This document shows, one piece after another, positions 23,201 to 33,250 of a stretch of DNA of 64,000 bases. Positions within the stretch are counted from its first letter, which is position 1. Each line of letters starts with the position of its first letter. Origin of the DNA: Mesotaenium endlicherianum (taxonomy: Eukaryota > Streptophyta > Zygnematophyceae > Zygnematales > Mesotaeniaceae); contig WELA01002202.1 in the NCBI GenBank assembly GCA_009602735.1, positions 60,770 to 124,769 on the forward strand, given 5' to 3'. Made by a program: the position numbers and the translations under genes. The notes under the pieces were generated by a model, which had not been told where the DNA came from, searched no databases, and was given only the letters and a program-made list of their open reading frames with translations.

Positions 23201-23936
23201 TGACCTGTTGCCTCAAATTCAGTTTGCGGTCAACAGTGCGGTGCACGCGTCAACGGGCAAAACTCCTTTTGAACTCAGCCTGGGTAGAGTCCCTAAGTCT
23301 CCTCTAGATGTGCTAGGGGAATCTTTAACTCACCCTGAAGGGATTGACAACCCGGTCTCCCTCCAGTTAACTCAGGAGTTTGCTGACACCCTGTCAGAAG
23401 TCCAACGAAACTTGCACACGGCCCAAGAAAACCAACAAAAATACGCTAATCAACACCGTCGGGAACTGACATTTTCCAAGGGGGATTTAGTCAAACTGCA
23501 TTCTCAGCACCTGTACCTCCCTGGTGTGGTCAAGAAAAAGCTTGGCCCTGTCTGGGTCGGTCCATATTCGGTGGTCCGTCGTGTCGGTCAGAATGCTTAC
23601 AAACTGAACATGTCAGCTGAATACAAGGGGCACCCGGTCTTTAATGTCTCCTTCCTGGAACCGTACATCAAAGGTGATACACTGTTCACAGGTCGGTTCC
23701 CTGTCCAACCGGGACCGGTCCCCGCTGTCCGGGACGGCGACCCTGAGGAATATGAGGTCGATGAGATTTTAGACGCTCGCTCGGTCCGTCGATCGTCTAA
23801 ATATGTCATGAAATACCTCATTCGATGGAAGGGTTACGATGCCTCTGGGGACACTTGGGAGTTTAAGGACCACTTGACCAATGCCAAAGGGGCGTTGACA
23901 CGGTTCCACCTTCGGGCCGCTGGAGTCCCTCCATAA
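20220..23936 (+). CDS. pol of the young plus-strand chromovirus
   Basis: The 1238-residue frame has, in order, a retropepsin with FVDGGAS (about residue 72) and reverse transcriptase with CVDYRALN and catalytic FLDDILIFS (about 325-445). RNase H follows, with [10 protein letters not shown] (about 587) and ITDHLALTH. Integrase has an H-H-C-C zinc segment (HDSLLGGH to CDQC, about 804-845) and DDE residues in MDWVV, DRDSKF and QTERTN (about 873, 935, 968). A C-terminal chromodomain with [14 protein letters not shown] and IRWKGYD lies near 1177-1217. The order and the chromodomain define a Ty3/gypsy chromovirus. The frame lies at -1 relative to gag and is open upstream of the listed ATG into the gag end, so expression by programmed -1 frameshifting is plausible. 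Length and motifs look whole. Confidence 0.95.
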   Translation: MGPAELDSLCMPDKQIKETISNIDVQRVHTLDALVPPDVQHFFATSGEQCESQEKTVPPILLHCMIAGRKVRAFVDGGASHTFIHKDLVKRLRLPTVTQGNRKIFLGDASSIPGGVITKPIEVQLGSGIAVLTETLTFEVLNTGFYDLVLGRSWLNRHQAEVCWSRGTVKVRGASDGQTDLAPTSALPLVLCGWQMKEKKRLPEGCKLLNAMEFVKSWNQKEDRMFCLLLREVPPQPEEVVEKKVHPPEHPTAANIVAQYTDVFNMPPGLPPKREVDHRIDLLPGSQPPWQRTYGLSYLESEELKTQIAELEENGYISPSKSPYGAPILFVKKKDGSMRMCVDYRALNRITVKNKYALPRIEDLLDTLSGAKVFSKIDLKSGYHQIRIAEGDEHKTAFRTRYGHYEFNVMPFGLTNAPATFMGAMNDIFRPYLDKFVQVFLDDILIFSKDEAQHTEHLKKVLDTLRKNHLYAKMSKCDFFKESIEFLGHVVSKEGISVDPKKVQTIRDWPVPQSVSEVRSFLGLANYYRRFIENYSTKASKLTDLTKKDIGYVWGEEQQAAFQTLKDALCSAPVLAVYDPSKPVQVVTDASDFAMGAILLQPADKTTKDGKVRQEWHPVLYESMKFNPAEINYSVHDKELLAIIHVLKQWRAYLHGKAFKVITDHLALTHFQKKSKLSRRENRWSQMLEQFQVQIDYKPGKLNPADALSRRPDLQERNFSQHAVDKVLCALTSLKVKKSFLEQLRKAYLSDPTFEPSPTTGMCRATALGYKLKGGVWVTETTSGRLKLVIPNNLEIRSLLLSQAHDSLLGGHLGQAKTVGKLAKHYHWEGLPREVLKYVKSCDQCQRNKSRHTPPGGLLQPLPIPAGRWETISMDWVVSLPRTANGHDSILVVVDKLTKMVIFIPTTVKVTALETARQFYNHVVCQHGLPSNIISDRDSKFTSKFWRALMGLMGVKQLLSTANHPQTDGQTERTNRVLQEVLRAYINQKQDNWDDLLPQIQFAVNSAVHASTGKTPFELSLGRVPKSPLDVLGESLTHPEGIDNPVSLQLTQEFADTLSEVQRNLHTAQENQQKYANQHRRELTFSKGDLVKLHSQHLYLPGVVKKKLGPVWVGPYSVVRRVGQNAYKLNMSAEYKGHPVFNVSFLEPYIKGDTLFTGRFPVQPGPVPAVRDGDPEEYEVDEILDARSVRRSSKYVMKYLIRWKGYDASGDTWEFKDHLTNAKGALTRFHLRAAGVPP

Positions 23937-23956
23937 CTGTCATTTCAGTTGACACG

Positions 23957-24002
23957 GGAAGGTGACAGGCGGTCCTGTCTCCATTTAAGTTGGAGGGGAA
24001 AA
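23957..24002 (+). promoter_or_regulatory. internal copy of 3' untranslated and polypurine-like sequence
   Basis: Just after pol, AAGGTGACAGGC (from 23959) and TTAAGTTGGAGGG (from 23985) occur in the same order as at 25880-25993 before the 3' LTR. The purine-rich tract resembles the true polypurine tract. It may be a second plus-strand priming site, or a relic of an ancestral 3' end located before ORF3. Confidence 0.6.
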
Positions 24003-24203
24003 TATATGACAGTTAGTGAGCGAGAGCGATAAAAACACACTCATACGTTTATGTGTAGCGCATCGCAACTACGTCAACTTTTAGCAATCATCCTGTAAGG
24101 TAAACAGCAGCGAAGCCACTATACTAAATACTAACATACTTCCTGCAATCCCTATGACAAAGGTCCATATCCTACTAACTTGTGCCCTGGTTACATGTGC
24201 AGG

Positions 24204-25532
24204 ATGGCGCCCACCACACAAAAGGAGGACAGAAAGCGCAAGGCAGAAGAAGCCAGGAGGACAATGGAGCAATACCAGAAGGAGCTGGCGGCGACGTCCC
24301 TCACCAGGAGAGAACAAGAAAGGGTCCGCAAACAACAAGAGGCGGCAGAAGAGGCACAGAGGAAGAAGGATCAGGAAGCGGAAAACCTCAGGAAGGCTGA
24401 GGAGGAGAGACAGAAGAAACAGCAAGAAGAAGCGGCAGCGGCAGAAGAGGAGAAAAGAAAAAAGATTGAAGCGGACAGACAGAAGAGCTTGGCCACTTAC
24501 AGGTATACTGTGGTGGGTGGCCAAAACTTCGATAACCTGAAGGAAGCATTGCTGGCAGCCCAGGAGATCAACAGGCTGGAACAGACAACACTGCTACAGA
24601 AGGAAGGAGCTACAGCACTGGACAGGTACATCGAGACACACACCGGCGTGGTCCTTTACGAAGATTATGCTAAGATGGTGGGCTATACAGCAGAGCAGGC
24701 CCGGTATCTCGCAGATGATTCAGAGGACAAGCCGGTCCCCATACCGGGAATAGTGGGAGATCAGAGACTCATCCGGATGGTGAGCATGCGGCCCGATAGC
24801 TTTAAGGATACGGTATTCTACCTCACACTCCTGCCAGCTTACAATGAAGTTGAGAGAAGGAGCTGGGAGTACTTGGCCAGGGAAGCAGGACAGCAGATGT
24901 TCTCTCCCCACTGGTTCCCGTGTAAACTGAGGAAGGCTGAGCACGGACCCCAGTACTACCAGCAGCCAACAGACTGGAGGTGGATGACCGTCACAAATAA
25001 GAAGCAGGAGTGTGACCGAGCCCAACCGGATGACTTCCACTATGGCCTAGACGGCTATCTCATCCTACCACCTCACATTGCCCCTTGGGACCCCAGGCTG
25101 AATGGATGCCTGAGCAATATGAATGCAGAGACCAAGGAACATAGGAGGAGGGGAAGAGACTACTTCTCTAAGGGAAAGCATGCCTTTGTCAAATGGGCAA
25201 AGAATGCAGGCCGGATAGATATCAGTAGGCTGAAGGCCAAGCAACCTCCAGCGCGCCATAAGAAAGGGAGGTCGGCAGACTACTCCATGTCTACTAGGGA
25301 GCAGGACGACTTAGTGGACGAGACCCCTACTCTCTCCGAGGAGGAGGATGAGGAGGCTGAGGAACAAGAACAGGGCAGAGGTGAAGCATCAGCAGCAGGT
25401 ACTCGGGATACCCAGGGACAGGTAGGGGCGCTTCTTAAAGAACCACGATCAGGTGTTTGGAATGTGATCCCCGTTATGGCGACTACTGGACCCCGCGCTC
25501 GCTCCCACAGCCCACCTGCCCAAGCAGAGTAA
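24204..25532 (+). CDS. third open reading frame (ORF3) of the chromovirus, unknown function
   Basis: A 442-residue frame lies downstream of pol where some elements carry env. The ATG at 24204 (MAPTTQKEDRKRK) is chosen because this start is shared by the copies at 14050-15615 and 51960-53520. Residues 1-95 are extremely charged (Lys, Glu, Arg, Gln) and look like a long coiled coil. The middle (about 100-320) looks globular, with YTVVGGQNFDNLKEAL, RYIETHTGVVLYEDY, RRSWEYLAREAGQQMFSPHW and DWRWMTVTNKKQECD. A basic stretch (RRRGRDYFSKGKHAFVKWAK) is followed by an acidic run (TLSEEEDEEAEEQEQ, about 385-400). No signal peptide, membrane segment, protease or zinc motif is visible, so it is not a conventional envelope. 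It may be a structural or nucleic-acid-associated protein, or a captured host gene. It looks whole. Confidence 0.8.
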   Translation: MAPTTQKEDRKRKAEEARRTMEQYQKELAATSLTRREQERVRKQQEAAEEAQRKKDQEAENLRKAEEERQKKQQEEAAAAEEEKRKKIEADRQKSLATYRYTVVGGQNFDNLKEALLAAQEINRLEQTTLLQKEGATALDRYIETHTGVVLYEDYAKMVGYTAEQARYLADDSEDKPVPIPGIVGDQRLIRMVSMRPDSFKDTVFYLTLLPAYNEVERRSWEYLAREAGQQMFSPHWFPCKLRKAEHGPQYYQQPTDWRWMTVTNKKQECDRAQPDDFHYGLDGYLILPPHIAPWDPRLNGCLSNMNAETKEHRRRGRDYFSKGKHAFVKWAKNAGRIDISRLKAKQPPARHKKGRSADYSMSTREQDDLVDETPTLSEEEDEEAEEQEQGRGEASAAGTRDTQGQVGALLKEPRSGVWNVIPVMATTGPRARSHSPPAQAE

Positions 25533-25550
25533 GAAGCTGATCTGACTGTA

Positions 25551-25880
25551 TTGGGCAGCAGACACAGGCAAAAATCCCCAGAGGACAGGGGTGCCAGAAG
25601 AGGGACACGCGGGTGGGCCAGAGGTATGCCAGCCTCCCCCTCCGCTCAGGGGCATGTACCTCTAGCCAATGTATTTCAGCATCCTACTGGAATGCCTGTC
25701 TATGTGGGAATCAACACCCAAATAGTTGAAGAGCAGGCCACCATCCTCCGTTCTCCTCGAGGGCCAACTTTAGAGCAAACAGGGTTCTTTAGAAGGCCAG
25801 CTGACAGACCTAGAGGGCTGTCCAGATCTAGGTCCAGATCTCCGTCCCCTGATCCTGAAGCCCCAGGAACCACCCCTTAA
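25551..25880 (+). other. small arginine- and proline-rich frame after ORF3
   Basis: An open stretch of about 109 codons follows ORF3. It includes GFFRRPADRPRGLSRSRSRS near its end, a serine-arginine-rich composition. Corresponding sequence follows ORF3 in the older copies. Whether it is translated is unclear, so it is not called as a gene. Confidence 0.35.
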
Positions 25881-25957
25881 GGTGACAGGCTGAAAAGATA
25901 GTCAGTAAGGGAGGCTGGTCAGGGTCAGTTTCTTTATTTACAGCGTTTGCAGTTTAA

Positions 25958-25976
25958 TGTTGTCGAGGCGACAACA
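25958..25976. promoter_or_regulatory. conserved hairpin next to the polypurine tract
   Basis: TGTTGTCG-AGG-CGACAACA, an 8-bp perfect stem with a 3-base loop, lies 17 bp before the 3' LTR. A purine-rich AAGTTGGAGGGAT tract (25981-25993) follows and is the probable polypurine tract. The stem is preserved in three copies. Confidence 0.7.
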
Positions 25977-25993
25977 AGTTAAGTTGGAGGGAT

Positions 25994-26739
25994 TGTAATG
26001 AATCAGTATATTAGTAGATATAATATTCATTTAAATATAATAGTTAATTTAGTTCAGCCTGCTGGACTTTAGTTAGTAGTCAGTCTGCTGAACTTTAGTT
26101 AATAATCAGTCTGCTGGACTTTACATAATTATCAGTTTAATGACTCAGCCAAAAGCAGCAGGCTGAAGTCAACTTAAGTCAGCTTGCTGACACATTCTTT
26201 GACAGCCAGCTGACTTCCGTGCTCGGTAGCAGCGAACTGCCTTGATATGCATCTAAGTACCACCTGCTAGAGGAATGGCCAGATGACATCCCCATGATGG
26301 ATGGCTATTCGGGATGATGGGAGATGGCGGTGGATTTGGTTAACCGAGGTCCTACCAACGTGGTTAACTCCCGGGTAGGCGGTGCCATCGCACTGACCGT
26401 TGAACAGTAAACTCATTCCATGTACATATGCTAGGCATTGCTCTCGAGTTCGGCATTCGGACACGAGGCCAACTCTCTTGTACAGCTTACTGAGAGAGCT
26501 CTGAATCCAAGGCGAGAAGCCATTGATACGCACCGTCTTCTAACCTTGCTTATGTATGAGTTTACTAATTTGCATCATTGATGCTAGTTTACTCGCATTT
26601 GACTGTCGAGTATTATTCACTGTTAGTGTGTTGTCCTTTGCCGTTAAACCAGTTAACGGATACTACCATAAAGATTACTTGCTGATATAAAGATCTCTAT
26701 TAATTATTAATCGCCTATTTGGTAAGTCGATTCATTTCA
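25994..26739 (+). repeat. 3' LTR of the young plus-strand chromovirus
   Basis: 746 bp from TGTAATGAATCA to TTCATTTCA. It is exactly as long as the LTR at 32505-33250, and its U3 half is closer to that LTR than to its own 5' partner. It abuts ORF3 sequence of the minus-strand copy with no intervening bases. Confidence 0.9.
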
Positions 26740-27206
26740 TCCTCAGCCTTCCTGAGGTTTTCCGCTTCCTGATCCTTCTTCCTCTGTGCCTCTTCTGCCG
26801 CCTCTTGTTGTTTCCGGACCCTTTCTTGTTCTCTCCTGGTGAGGGACGTCGCCGCCAGCTCCTTCTGGTATTGCTCCATTGTCCTCCTGGCTTCTTCTGC
26901 CTTGCGCTTTCTGTCCTCCTTTTGTGTGGTGGGCGCCATCCTGCACATGTAACCAGGGCACAAGTTAGTAGGATATGGACCTTTGTCATAGGGATTGCAG
27001 GAAGTATGTTAGTATTTAGTATAGTGGCTTCGCTGCTGTTTACCTTACAGGATGATTGCTAAAAGTTGACGTAGTTGCGATGCGCTACACATAAACGTAT
27101 GAGTGTGTTTTTATCGCTCTCGCTCACTAACTGTCATATATTTTCCCCTCCAACTTAAATGGAGACAGGACCGCCTGTCACCTTCCCGTGTCAACTGAAA
27201 TGACAG

Positions 27207-30200
27207 TTATGGAGGGACTCCAGCGGCCCGAAGGTGGAACCGTGTCAACGCCCCTTTGGCATTGGTCAAGTGGTCCTTAAACTCCCAAGTGTCCCCAGAG
27301 GCATCGTAACCCTTCCATCGAATGAGGTATTTCATGACATATTTAGACGATCGACGGACCGAGCGAGCGTCTAAAATCTCATCGACCTCATATTCCTCAG
27401 GGTCGCCGTCCCGGACAGCGGGGACCGGTCCCGGTTGGACAGGGAACCGACCTGTGAACAGTGTATCACCTTTGATGTACGGTTCCAGGAAGGAGACATT
27501 AAAGACCGGGTGCCCCTTGTATTCAGCTGACATGTTCAGTTTGTAAGCATTCTGACCGACACGACGGACCACCGAATATGGACCGACCCAGACAGGGCCA
27601 AGCTTTTTCTTGACCACACCAGGGAGGTACAGGTGCTGAGAATGCAGTTTGACTAAATCCCCCTTGGAAAATGTCAGTTCCCGACGGTGTTGATTAGCGT
27701 ATTTTTGTTGGTTTTCTTGGGCCGTGTGCAAGTTTCGTTGGACTTCTGACAGGGTGTCAGCAAACTCCTGAGTTAACTGGAGGGAGACCGGGTTGTCAAT
27801 CCCTTCAGGGTGAGTTAAAGATTCCCCTAGCACATCTAGAGGAGACTTAGGGACTCTACCCAGGCTGAGTTCAAAAGGAGTTTTGCCCGTTGACGCGTGC
27901 ACCGCACTGTTGACCGCAAACTGAATTTGAGGCAACAGGTCATCCCAATTATCTTGTTTTTGGTTAATATATGCTCTCAGCACCTCCTGCAGAACTCGGT
28001 TAGTTCTTTCAGTCTGCCCATCAGTCTGAGGGTGGTTTGCTGTGCTGAGCAGCTGTTTGACTCCCATTAACCCCATTAAAGCTCTCCAGAACTTAGAGGT
28101 GAATTTTGAGTCTCTGTCTGAGATGATATTAGAAGGGAGCCCATGTTGGCATACTACATGGTTGTAAAACTGTCTCGCTGTTTCGAGTGCAGTCACTTTG
28201 ACAGTTGTGGGGATAAAAATGACCATTTTTGTCAGTTTATCCACGACTACCAGTATTGAATCATGCCCGTTGGCAGTTCTTGGTAGTGAGACCACCCAGT
28301 CCATGGATATAGTTTCCCAGCGTCCCGCTGGGATGGGTAGCGGTTGCAAGAGACCTCCGGGTGGTGTGTGCCGAGACTTATTTCTCTGACACTGGTCACA
28401 GGACTTGACATATTTCAAGACCTCCCGGGGTAACCCCTCCCAATGATAATGTTTTGCCAGTTTGCCAACAGTTTTGGCCTGCCCCAAATGTCCACCCAGG
28501 AGACTGTCATGAGCTTGACTCAGTAAGAGAGACCTTATTTCCAAATTATTAGGAATGACCAGCTTCAGCCTGCCTGAAGTGGTTTCAGTCACCCAGACCC
28601 CTCCCTTGAGCTTATACCCGAGTGCAGTAGCACGACACACACCAGTAGTGGGGCTGGGCTCAAATGTTGGGTCAGAAAGGTAGGCTTTCCTAAGTTGTTC
28701 AAGGAAGGACTTTTTCACCTTTAGTGAAGTGAGTGCACACAGGACTTTATCTACAGCATGCTGACTAAAGTTCCTTTCTTGCAAGTCAGGTCTTCTAGAG
28801 AGTGCATCAGCAGGATTCAACTTCCCTGGTTTGTAGTCGATCTGGACTTGGAACTGCTCCAGCATCTGGCTCCAGCGGTTCTCCCTCCTCGACAGCTTGG
28901 ACTTCTTCTGAAAGTGGGTCAGAGCTAGATGATCTGTAATCACCTTAAAAGCTTTACCATGTAAGTATGCTCTCCACTGTTTGAGTACATGAATGATAGC
29001 TAGCAGCTCTTTATCATGCACTGAGTAATTAATCTCCGCTGGATTAAATTTCATAGACTCATACAACACAGGATGCCACTCCTGCCGTACCTTACCATCC
29101 TTTGTGGTTTTGTCAGCAGGCTGCAACAAAATAGCACCCATGGCAAAATCAGAGGCATCAGTAACCACCTGCACCGGTTTGCTGGGGTCATACACGGCTA
29201 GCACTGGGGCAGAACAAAGGGCATCTTTAAGGGTCTGGAAGGCAGCCTGCTGCTCTTCCCCCCACACATACCCGATGTCTTTCTTAGTAAGGTCAGTCAG
29301 TTTACTGGCCTTTGTGGAATAATTCTCAATAAATCTCCTATAGTAGTTAGCCAACCCGAGGAAGGATCTAACTTCAGAGACAGACTGTGGTACTGGCCAG
29401 TCCCTTATGGTCTGGACTTTCTTAGGATCCACACTGATGCCCTCTTTACTGACAACGTGGCCTAAGAATTCAATACTTTCCTTAAAGAAATCACACTTGC
29501 TCATTTTAGCATACAAGTGATTTTTCCGCAGAGTGTCCAGCACTTTCTTTAAGTGTTCAGTGTGCTGAGCTTCATCTTTAGAGAAAATTAAAATATCATC
29601 CAGGAAAACTTGCACAAACTTATCCAAATAAGGTCTGAAAATGTCATTCATAGCACCCATAAAGGTAGCAGGAGCATTAGTCAGTCCAAATGGCATCACG
29701 TTGAACTCATAGTGTCCATAACGTGTGCGGAAAGCAGTCTTGTGTTCATCCCCCTCAGCAATTCTGATTTGATGATAACCACTCTTGAGATCTATCTTAC
29801 TGAACACCTTAGCGCCAGACAGGGTATCAAGCAAGTCCTCGATTCTGGGTAAAGCATACTTGTTCTTTACTGTAATTCTGTTCAGGGCTCTGTAATCCAC
29901 ACACATCCGCATACTGCCATCCTTTTTCTTAACAAATAGGATAGGTGCGCCGTACGGTGATTTACTGGGAGAAATGTAACCATTTTCCTCCAGCTCTGCA
30001 ATCTGTGTTTTCAACTCCTCGCTCTCCAAATAAGACAAGCCATAAGTGCGTTGCCAGGGTGGCTGGCTACCAGGTAATAGATCAATCCTATGATCTACTT
30101 CCCTTTTAGGGGGTAGTCCTGGAGGCATGTTAAACACATCAGTGTACTGAGCAACAATTTTTGCAGCAGTAGGGTGCTCCGGAGGGCTTACCTTTTTCTC

Positions 30201-30923
30201 AACCACTTCTTCAGGTTGAGGAGGTACCTCTCTTAGCAGCAGACAGAACATTCTGTCTTCCTTCTGGTTCCAGCTTTTGACGAACTCCATTGCATTCAGC
30301 AACTTGCATCCTTCTGGAAGCCTCTTCTTTTCCTTCATTTGCCATCCACACAGGACAAGAGGAAGAGCACTGGTGGGTGCCAAGTCAGTCTGCCCATCAC
30401 TGGCTCCTCTCACTTTAACTGTACCTCTGCTCCAACACACTTCAGCTTGATGTCTATTAAGCCAGGACCTGCCTAGCACGAGATCATAAAAGCCAGTGTT
30501 GAGTACCTCAAATGTAAGCGTTTCAGTTAGAACTGCAATGCCAGAACCTAACTGGACCTCAATAGGCTTGGTTATAACTCCTCCCGGGATACTTGAGGCA
30601 TCTCCAAGGAATATTTTTCTATTCCCTTGGGTGACAGTAGGCAGCCTTAGCCGCTTAACTAAGTCCTTGTGAATAAAAGTATGTGACGCCCCTCCGTCAA
30701 CAAATGCCCTCACCTTCCTACCTGCAATCATGCAATGCAGTAGGATAGGGGGGACTGTCTTTTCCTGACTTTCGCATTGTTCTCCTGACGTAGCAAAGAA
30801 ATGTTGGACATCAGGTGGAACAAGAGCATCCAGAGTGTGCACTCTCTGGACGTCTATATTACTGATGGTCTCCTTTATCTGTTTGTCAGGCATGCATAGT
30901 GAATCCAGTTCAGCAGGACCCAT
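27207..30923 (-). CDS. pol of the young minus-strand chromovirus
   Basis: The 1238-residue frame has the same retropepsin, reverse transcriptase, RNase H, integrase and chromodomain as the plus-strand partner, from which it differs at three residues. The catalytic [16 protein letters not shown] and integrase D-D-E residues are all present, so it looks whole. It lies in the -1 frame relative to gag at 30992-32470. The near identity implies either a very recent common origin or the same molecule assembled twice. Confidence 0.95.
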   Translation of the reverse strand: MGPAELDSLCMPDKQIKETISNIDVQRVHTLDALVPPDVQHFFATSGEQCESQEKTVPPILLHCMIAGRKVRAFVDGGASHTFIHKDLVKRLRLPTVTQGNRKIFLGDASSIPGGVITKPIEVQLGSGIAVLTETLTFEVLNTGFYDLVLGRSWLNRHQAEVCWSRGTVKVRGASDGQTDLAPTSALPLVLCGWQMKEKKRLPEGCKLLNAMEFVKSWNQKEDRMFCLLLREVPPQPEEVVEKKVSPPEHPTAAKIVAQYTDVFNMPPGLPPKREVDHRIDLLPGSQPPWQRTYGLSYLESEELKTQIAELEENGYISPSKSPYGAPILFVKKKDGSMRMCVDYRALNRITVKNKYALPRIEDLLDTLSGAKVFSKIDLKSGYHQIRIAEGDEHKTAFRTRYGHYEFNVMPFGLTNAPATFMGAMNDIFRPYLDKFVQVFLDDILIFSKDEAQHTEHLKKVLDTLRKNHLYAKMSKCDFFKESIEFLGHVVSKEGISVDPKKVQTIRDWPVPQSVSEVRSFLGLANYYRRFIENYSTKASKLTDLTKKDIGYVWGEEQQAAFQTLKDALCSAPVLAVYDPSKPVQVVTDASDFAMGAILLQPADKTTKDGKVRQEWHPVLYESMKFNPAEINYSVHDKELLAIIHVLKQWRAYLHGKAFKVITDHLALTHFQKKSKLSRRENRWSQMLEQFQVQIDYKPGKLNPADALSRRPDLQERNFSQHAVDKVLCALTSLKVKKSFLEQLRKAYLSDPTFEPSPTTGVCRATALGYKLKGGVWVTETTSGRLKLVIPNNLEIRSLLLSQAHDSLLGGHLGQAKTVGKLAKHYHWEGLPREVLKYVKSCDQCQRNKSRHTPPGGLLQPLPIPAGRWETISMDWVVSLPRTANGHDSILVVVDKLTKMVIFIPTTVKVTALETARQFYNHVVCQHGLPSNIISDRDSKFTSKFWRALMGLMGVKQLLSTANHPQTDGQTERTNRVLQEVLRAYINQKQDNWDDLLPQIQFAVNSAVHASTGKTPFELSLGRVPKSPLDVLGESLTHPEGIDNPVSLQLTQEFADTLSEVQRNLHTAQENQQKYANQHRRELTFSKGDLVKLHSQHLYLPGVVKKKLGPVWVGPYSVVRRVGQNAYKLNMSAEYKGHPVFNVSFLEPYIKGDTLFTGRFPVQPGPVPAVRDGDPEEYEVDEILDARSVRRSSKYVMKYLIRWKGYDASGDTWEFKDHLTNAKGALTRFHLRAAGVPP

Positions 30924-30991
30924 AATACCTGCTACGAGGGCAGCTAGTGACGACTCACTATCTCTAGCATCCTCACAGTCAGTAGACTGGA

Positions 30992-32470
30992 TTACTGACT
31001 GTTGCTGTCTTTTAAAGGCTGGTCTTTTCTCTCGACCTTAGGCAGGTGCTTGACCGGACACTGTTCTCTGTAGTGGCCTTTCTGCTGACAATGGTAGCAA
31101 GTAGATTTTGCTGAGGCTGGTCTCGGCTTAGTCCTACCACCACCCCTTCCATAGCCACCTCGAGAGGGACCACCTCTACCTCTAGACTGAATAGCATTGT
31201 ACTCATACTCATATTCATCACCCTGATTATCCTCAGCCTGGTCTCCTTCAACTGCATTGTAGGAACCGTGGGGCTTTTTGACAATCTTAGACACCAAAGC
31301 GTTACTCTGGCGCTTGTGATTGAACTGCTGCTGATCCCAGGCGTCAGCATCCTGGATCAAGTCAGCCAGTTTCTCATACTTTTTCTCAGCAAAATGACCA
31401 GAGACCTCGGATTTCAAGCCATACCTGAAGTATGCTATCCTATACCGTTCTGGCAAATCAGGCTGCTTCATCATGTTCTCTTGGAACTTTTGAGCAAACT
31501 CAGCAACTGAAGTGGTCTGCTTCAGTGTCAGGGAGATCATCGCATAGATAGCTTTCTCCTGCTGGTTGATGACATCAAACTTCTCATGCAACTTCTCGAC
31601 AAACTCTACCCACGTAGGGTCACCGAGTTGCCGAGCCTTACGCTCTTCCTTCCAGTAAAGCCACCAGTCTGCGGCACTGCCTTTCAGTAGCGCACCGGTG
31701 TGCCTGACCTTCTCGTAATCTTGCAGTTCTGGGTAGTTCTCCAGCCACTGCTCAACATCCGCGAGAAACTTGATCAGGTAATATTTTCTGTTTCCCTCAG
31801 GATCATAGTCCTGGGGAGGTTTCGGCTTGGGCTTACTAGGCCCTCGGCCACCACCACTAGTGGTGTGAGACCCCAGTTGGTCTCTGTCCCGGAGTAGGGA
31901 CATTATGATTCTTTTGTCCTCCTGCTGGGACTGATACATGGTCGCCATTTGCGACTGCATCTGAACGAACAATGCTCCCAAGTCTACATTTTGGGGTGGT
32001 AGATTAGCAAATGCAGCAGCAGCATTGGCATCTACTCGCTGAGTAGTGTCCTCAACAATCCCTCTTGCTCCTGCAGCAGCAATTCCTGCCGCATTCAGCC
32101 GGTCACGTATTTGACCTAGGGGTACATTGAGTTGTACGGCAGGAGGTGGGTTCAGAACATTGGCCCTTGATGCCATAAGTTCTTCAACAGTGCGCTCGTC
32201 AGCTGGCTGTCCTTCCCTCCTTTGTATATCTTCAGCGGCCTTTGCTACTTGTTCAGCTTCTAGTCTGGCTATCTCCTCCTCAGCTTGCTGAGCTGCGACT
32301 GAGGCAATAGCAGCTGCCTCATCTGCAGCCTCCCTAGCTGCAGTATCCGCTACTGCTTCCGAATAGGTACGGTTTCCCGCTACATGGCTTTCCGCCTGGT
32401 TTTCGACATTCTCGTTATCCTGGTTCTCCATGTCTCGGGAGTTGCTAGTTTGAGACCTTGTCCTTACCAT
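30992..32470 (-). CDS. gag of the young minus-strand chromovirus
   Basis: The 492-residue frame is identical in protein sequence to gag at 18673-20151, including the Ala/Glu-rich N terminus, the capsid-type segment with [10 protein letters not shown], and the zinc knuckle [14 protein letters not shown]. It starts at [10 protein letters not shown], 20 bp after the primer site. It would form the particle shell and bind RNA. It looks whole. Confidence 0.95.
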   Translation of the reverse strand: MVRTRSQTSNSRDMENQDNENVENQAESHVAGNRTYSEAVADTAAREAADEAAAIASVAAQQAEEEIARLEAEQVAKAAEDIQRREGQPADERTVEELMASRANVLNPPPAVQLNVPLGQIRDRLNAAGIAAAGARGIVEDTTQRVDANAAAAFANLPPQNVDLGALFVQMQSQMATMYQSQQEDKRIIMSLLRDRDQLGSHTTSGGGRGPSKPKPKPPQDYDPEGNRKYYLIKFLADVEQWLENYPELQDYEKVRHTGALLKGSAADWWLYWKEERKARQLGDPTWVEFVEKLHEKFDVINQQEKAIYAMISLTLKQTTSVAEFAQKFQENMMKQPDLPERYRIAYFRYGLKSEVSGHFAEKKYEKLADLIQDADAWDQQQFNHKRQSNALVSKIVKKPHGSYNAVEGDQAEDNQGDEYEYEYNAIQSRGRGGPSRGGYGRGGGRTKPRPASAKSTCYHCQQKGHYREQCPVKHLPKVERKDQPLKDSNSQ

Positions 32471-32490
32471 ACAAAGAAGACTGTGATAAC

Positions 32491-32503
32491 TGCTCCGATA
32501 CCA
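32491..32503 (-). promoter_or_regulatory. primer-binding site of the minus-strand chromovirus
   Basis: On the minus strand this reads TGGTATCGGAGCA, one base from the LTR. It is the initiator tRNA-Met type, identical to the site at 18640. Confidence 0.85.
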
Positions 32504-32504
32504 C

Positions 32505-33250
32505 TGAAATGAATCGACTTACCAAATAGGCGATTAACAATTAATAAAGATCTTTATATCAGCAAGTAATCTTTATGGTATTTTCCGTTAACTGGTTAAA
32601 CGGCAAAGGACAACACACTAGCAGTGAATAATACTCGTAAGTCAAATGCGAGTAAACTAGCATCAATAATGCAAATCAGTAAACTCATACATAAGCAAGG
32701 TTAGAAGACAGTGCGTATCAATGGCTTCTCGCCTTGGATTCAGATCTCTCTCAGTAAGCTGTACAAGAGAGTTGGCCTCGTTTCCGAATGCCGAACTCGA
32801 GAGCAATGCCTAGCATATGTACATGGAATGAGTTTACTGTTCAACGGTCAGTGCGATGGCACCGCCTACCCGGGAGTTAACCACGTTGGTAGGACCTCGG
32901 TTAACCAAATCCACCGCCATCTCCCATCATCCCGAATAGCCATCCATCATGGGGATGTCATCTGGCCATTCATCTAGCAGGTGGTACTTAGATGCATATC
33001 AAGGCAGTTCGCTGCTACCGAGCACGGAAGTCAGCTGGCTGTCAAAGAATGTGTCAGCAAGCTGACTTAAGTTGACTTCAGCCTGCTGCTTTTGGCCGAG
33101 TCATTAAACTGATAATTATGTAAAGTCCAGCACACTGATTATTAACTAAAGTTCAGCAGACTGACTACTAACTAAAGTTCAGCAGGCTGAACTAAATTAA
33201 CTATTATATTTAAATGAATATTATATCTACTAATATACTGATTCATTACA
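32505..33250 (-). repeat. 5' LTR of the young minus-strand chromovirus
   Basis: 746 bp, TGTAATGAATCA...TTTCA on its own strand. Its U3 half resembles the LTR at 25994-26739. Its downstream half is closer to the LTR at 17867-18638. This mosaic does not fit a simple single-cDNA origin. Confidence 0.9.

Larger units (their letters stand above)
17867..33250. mobile_element. palindromic pair of young chromoviruses
   Basis: A complete-looking plus-strand element (17867-26739) is joined at its right LTR to a minus-strand copy of the same family (26740-33250). The minus copy runs from within its third frame back to its own 5' LTR. The unit therefore starts with TGTAATGAATCA and ends with its reverse complement. 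The internal arms (about 18639-24404 and 26740-32504) are almost identical: the gag proteins are identical and the pol proteins differ at three residues. The pair interrupts the old chromovirus between 17866 and 33251. No clear target-site duplication flanks it (GCCAAA on the left, CAAGGT on the right). Possible origins are two cDNAs joined by integrase before insertion, a later inverted duplication, or an assembly chimera. Confidence 0.85.
26740..33250 (-). mobile_element. young minus-strand chromovirus, partial
   Basis: A minus-strand copy running from the beginning of ORF3 (about 26740-26960) through pol and gag to a primer site and 5' LTR. It has no 3' LTR of its own; its 3' side is joined to the LTR of the plus-strand partner. 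Gag and pol look whole. Confidence 0.9.

Noticed and set aside
24081-24524. Open frame on the minus strand opposite ORF3, with Leu/Phe-rich membrane-like text
   Set aside because: It is the antisense shadow of the Lys/Glu-rich ORF3 N terminus; the same shadow appears opposite every ORF3 copy.
24204-25532. ORF3 as a retroviral envelope gene
   Set aside because: Its position fits, but there is no signal peptide, membrane anchor or cleavage site; it is charged and probably intracellular.
26267-26533. Recurrent 80-90 residue frame (MRINGFSPWIQ...) within LTRs
   Set aside because: It lies in the LTR on the strand opposite to element transcription, and its conservation simply follows LTR similarity.
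17867-33250. Giant TIR DNA transposon
   Set aside because: The inverted ends are LTR termini and the interior is two chromoviruses with gag, pol and primer sites.
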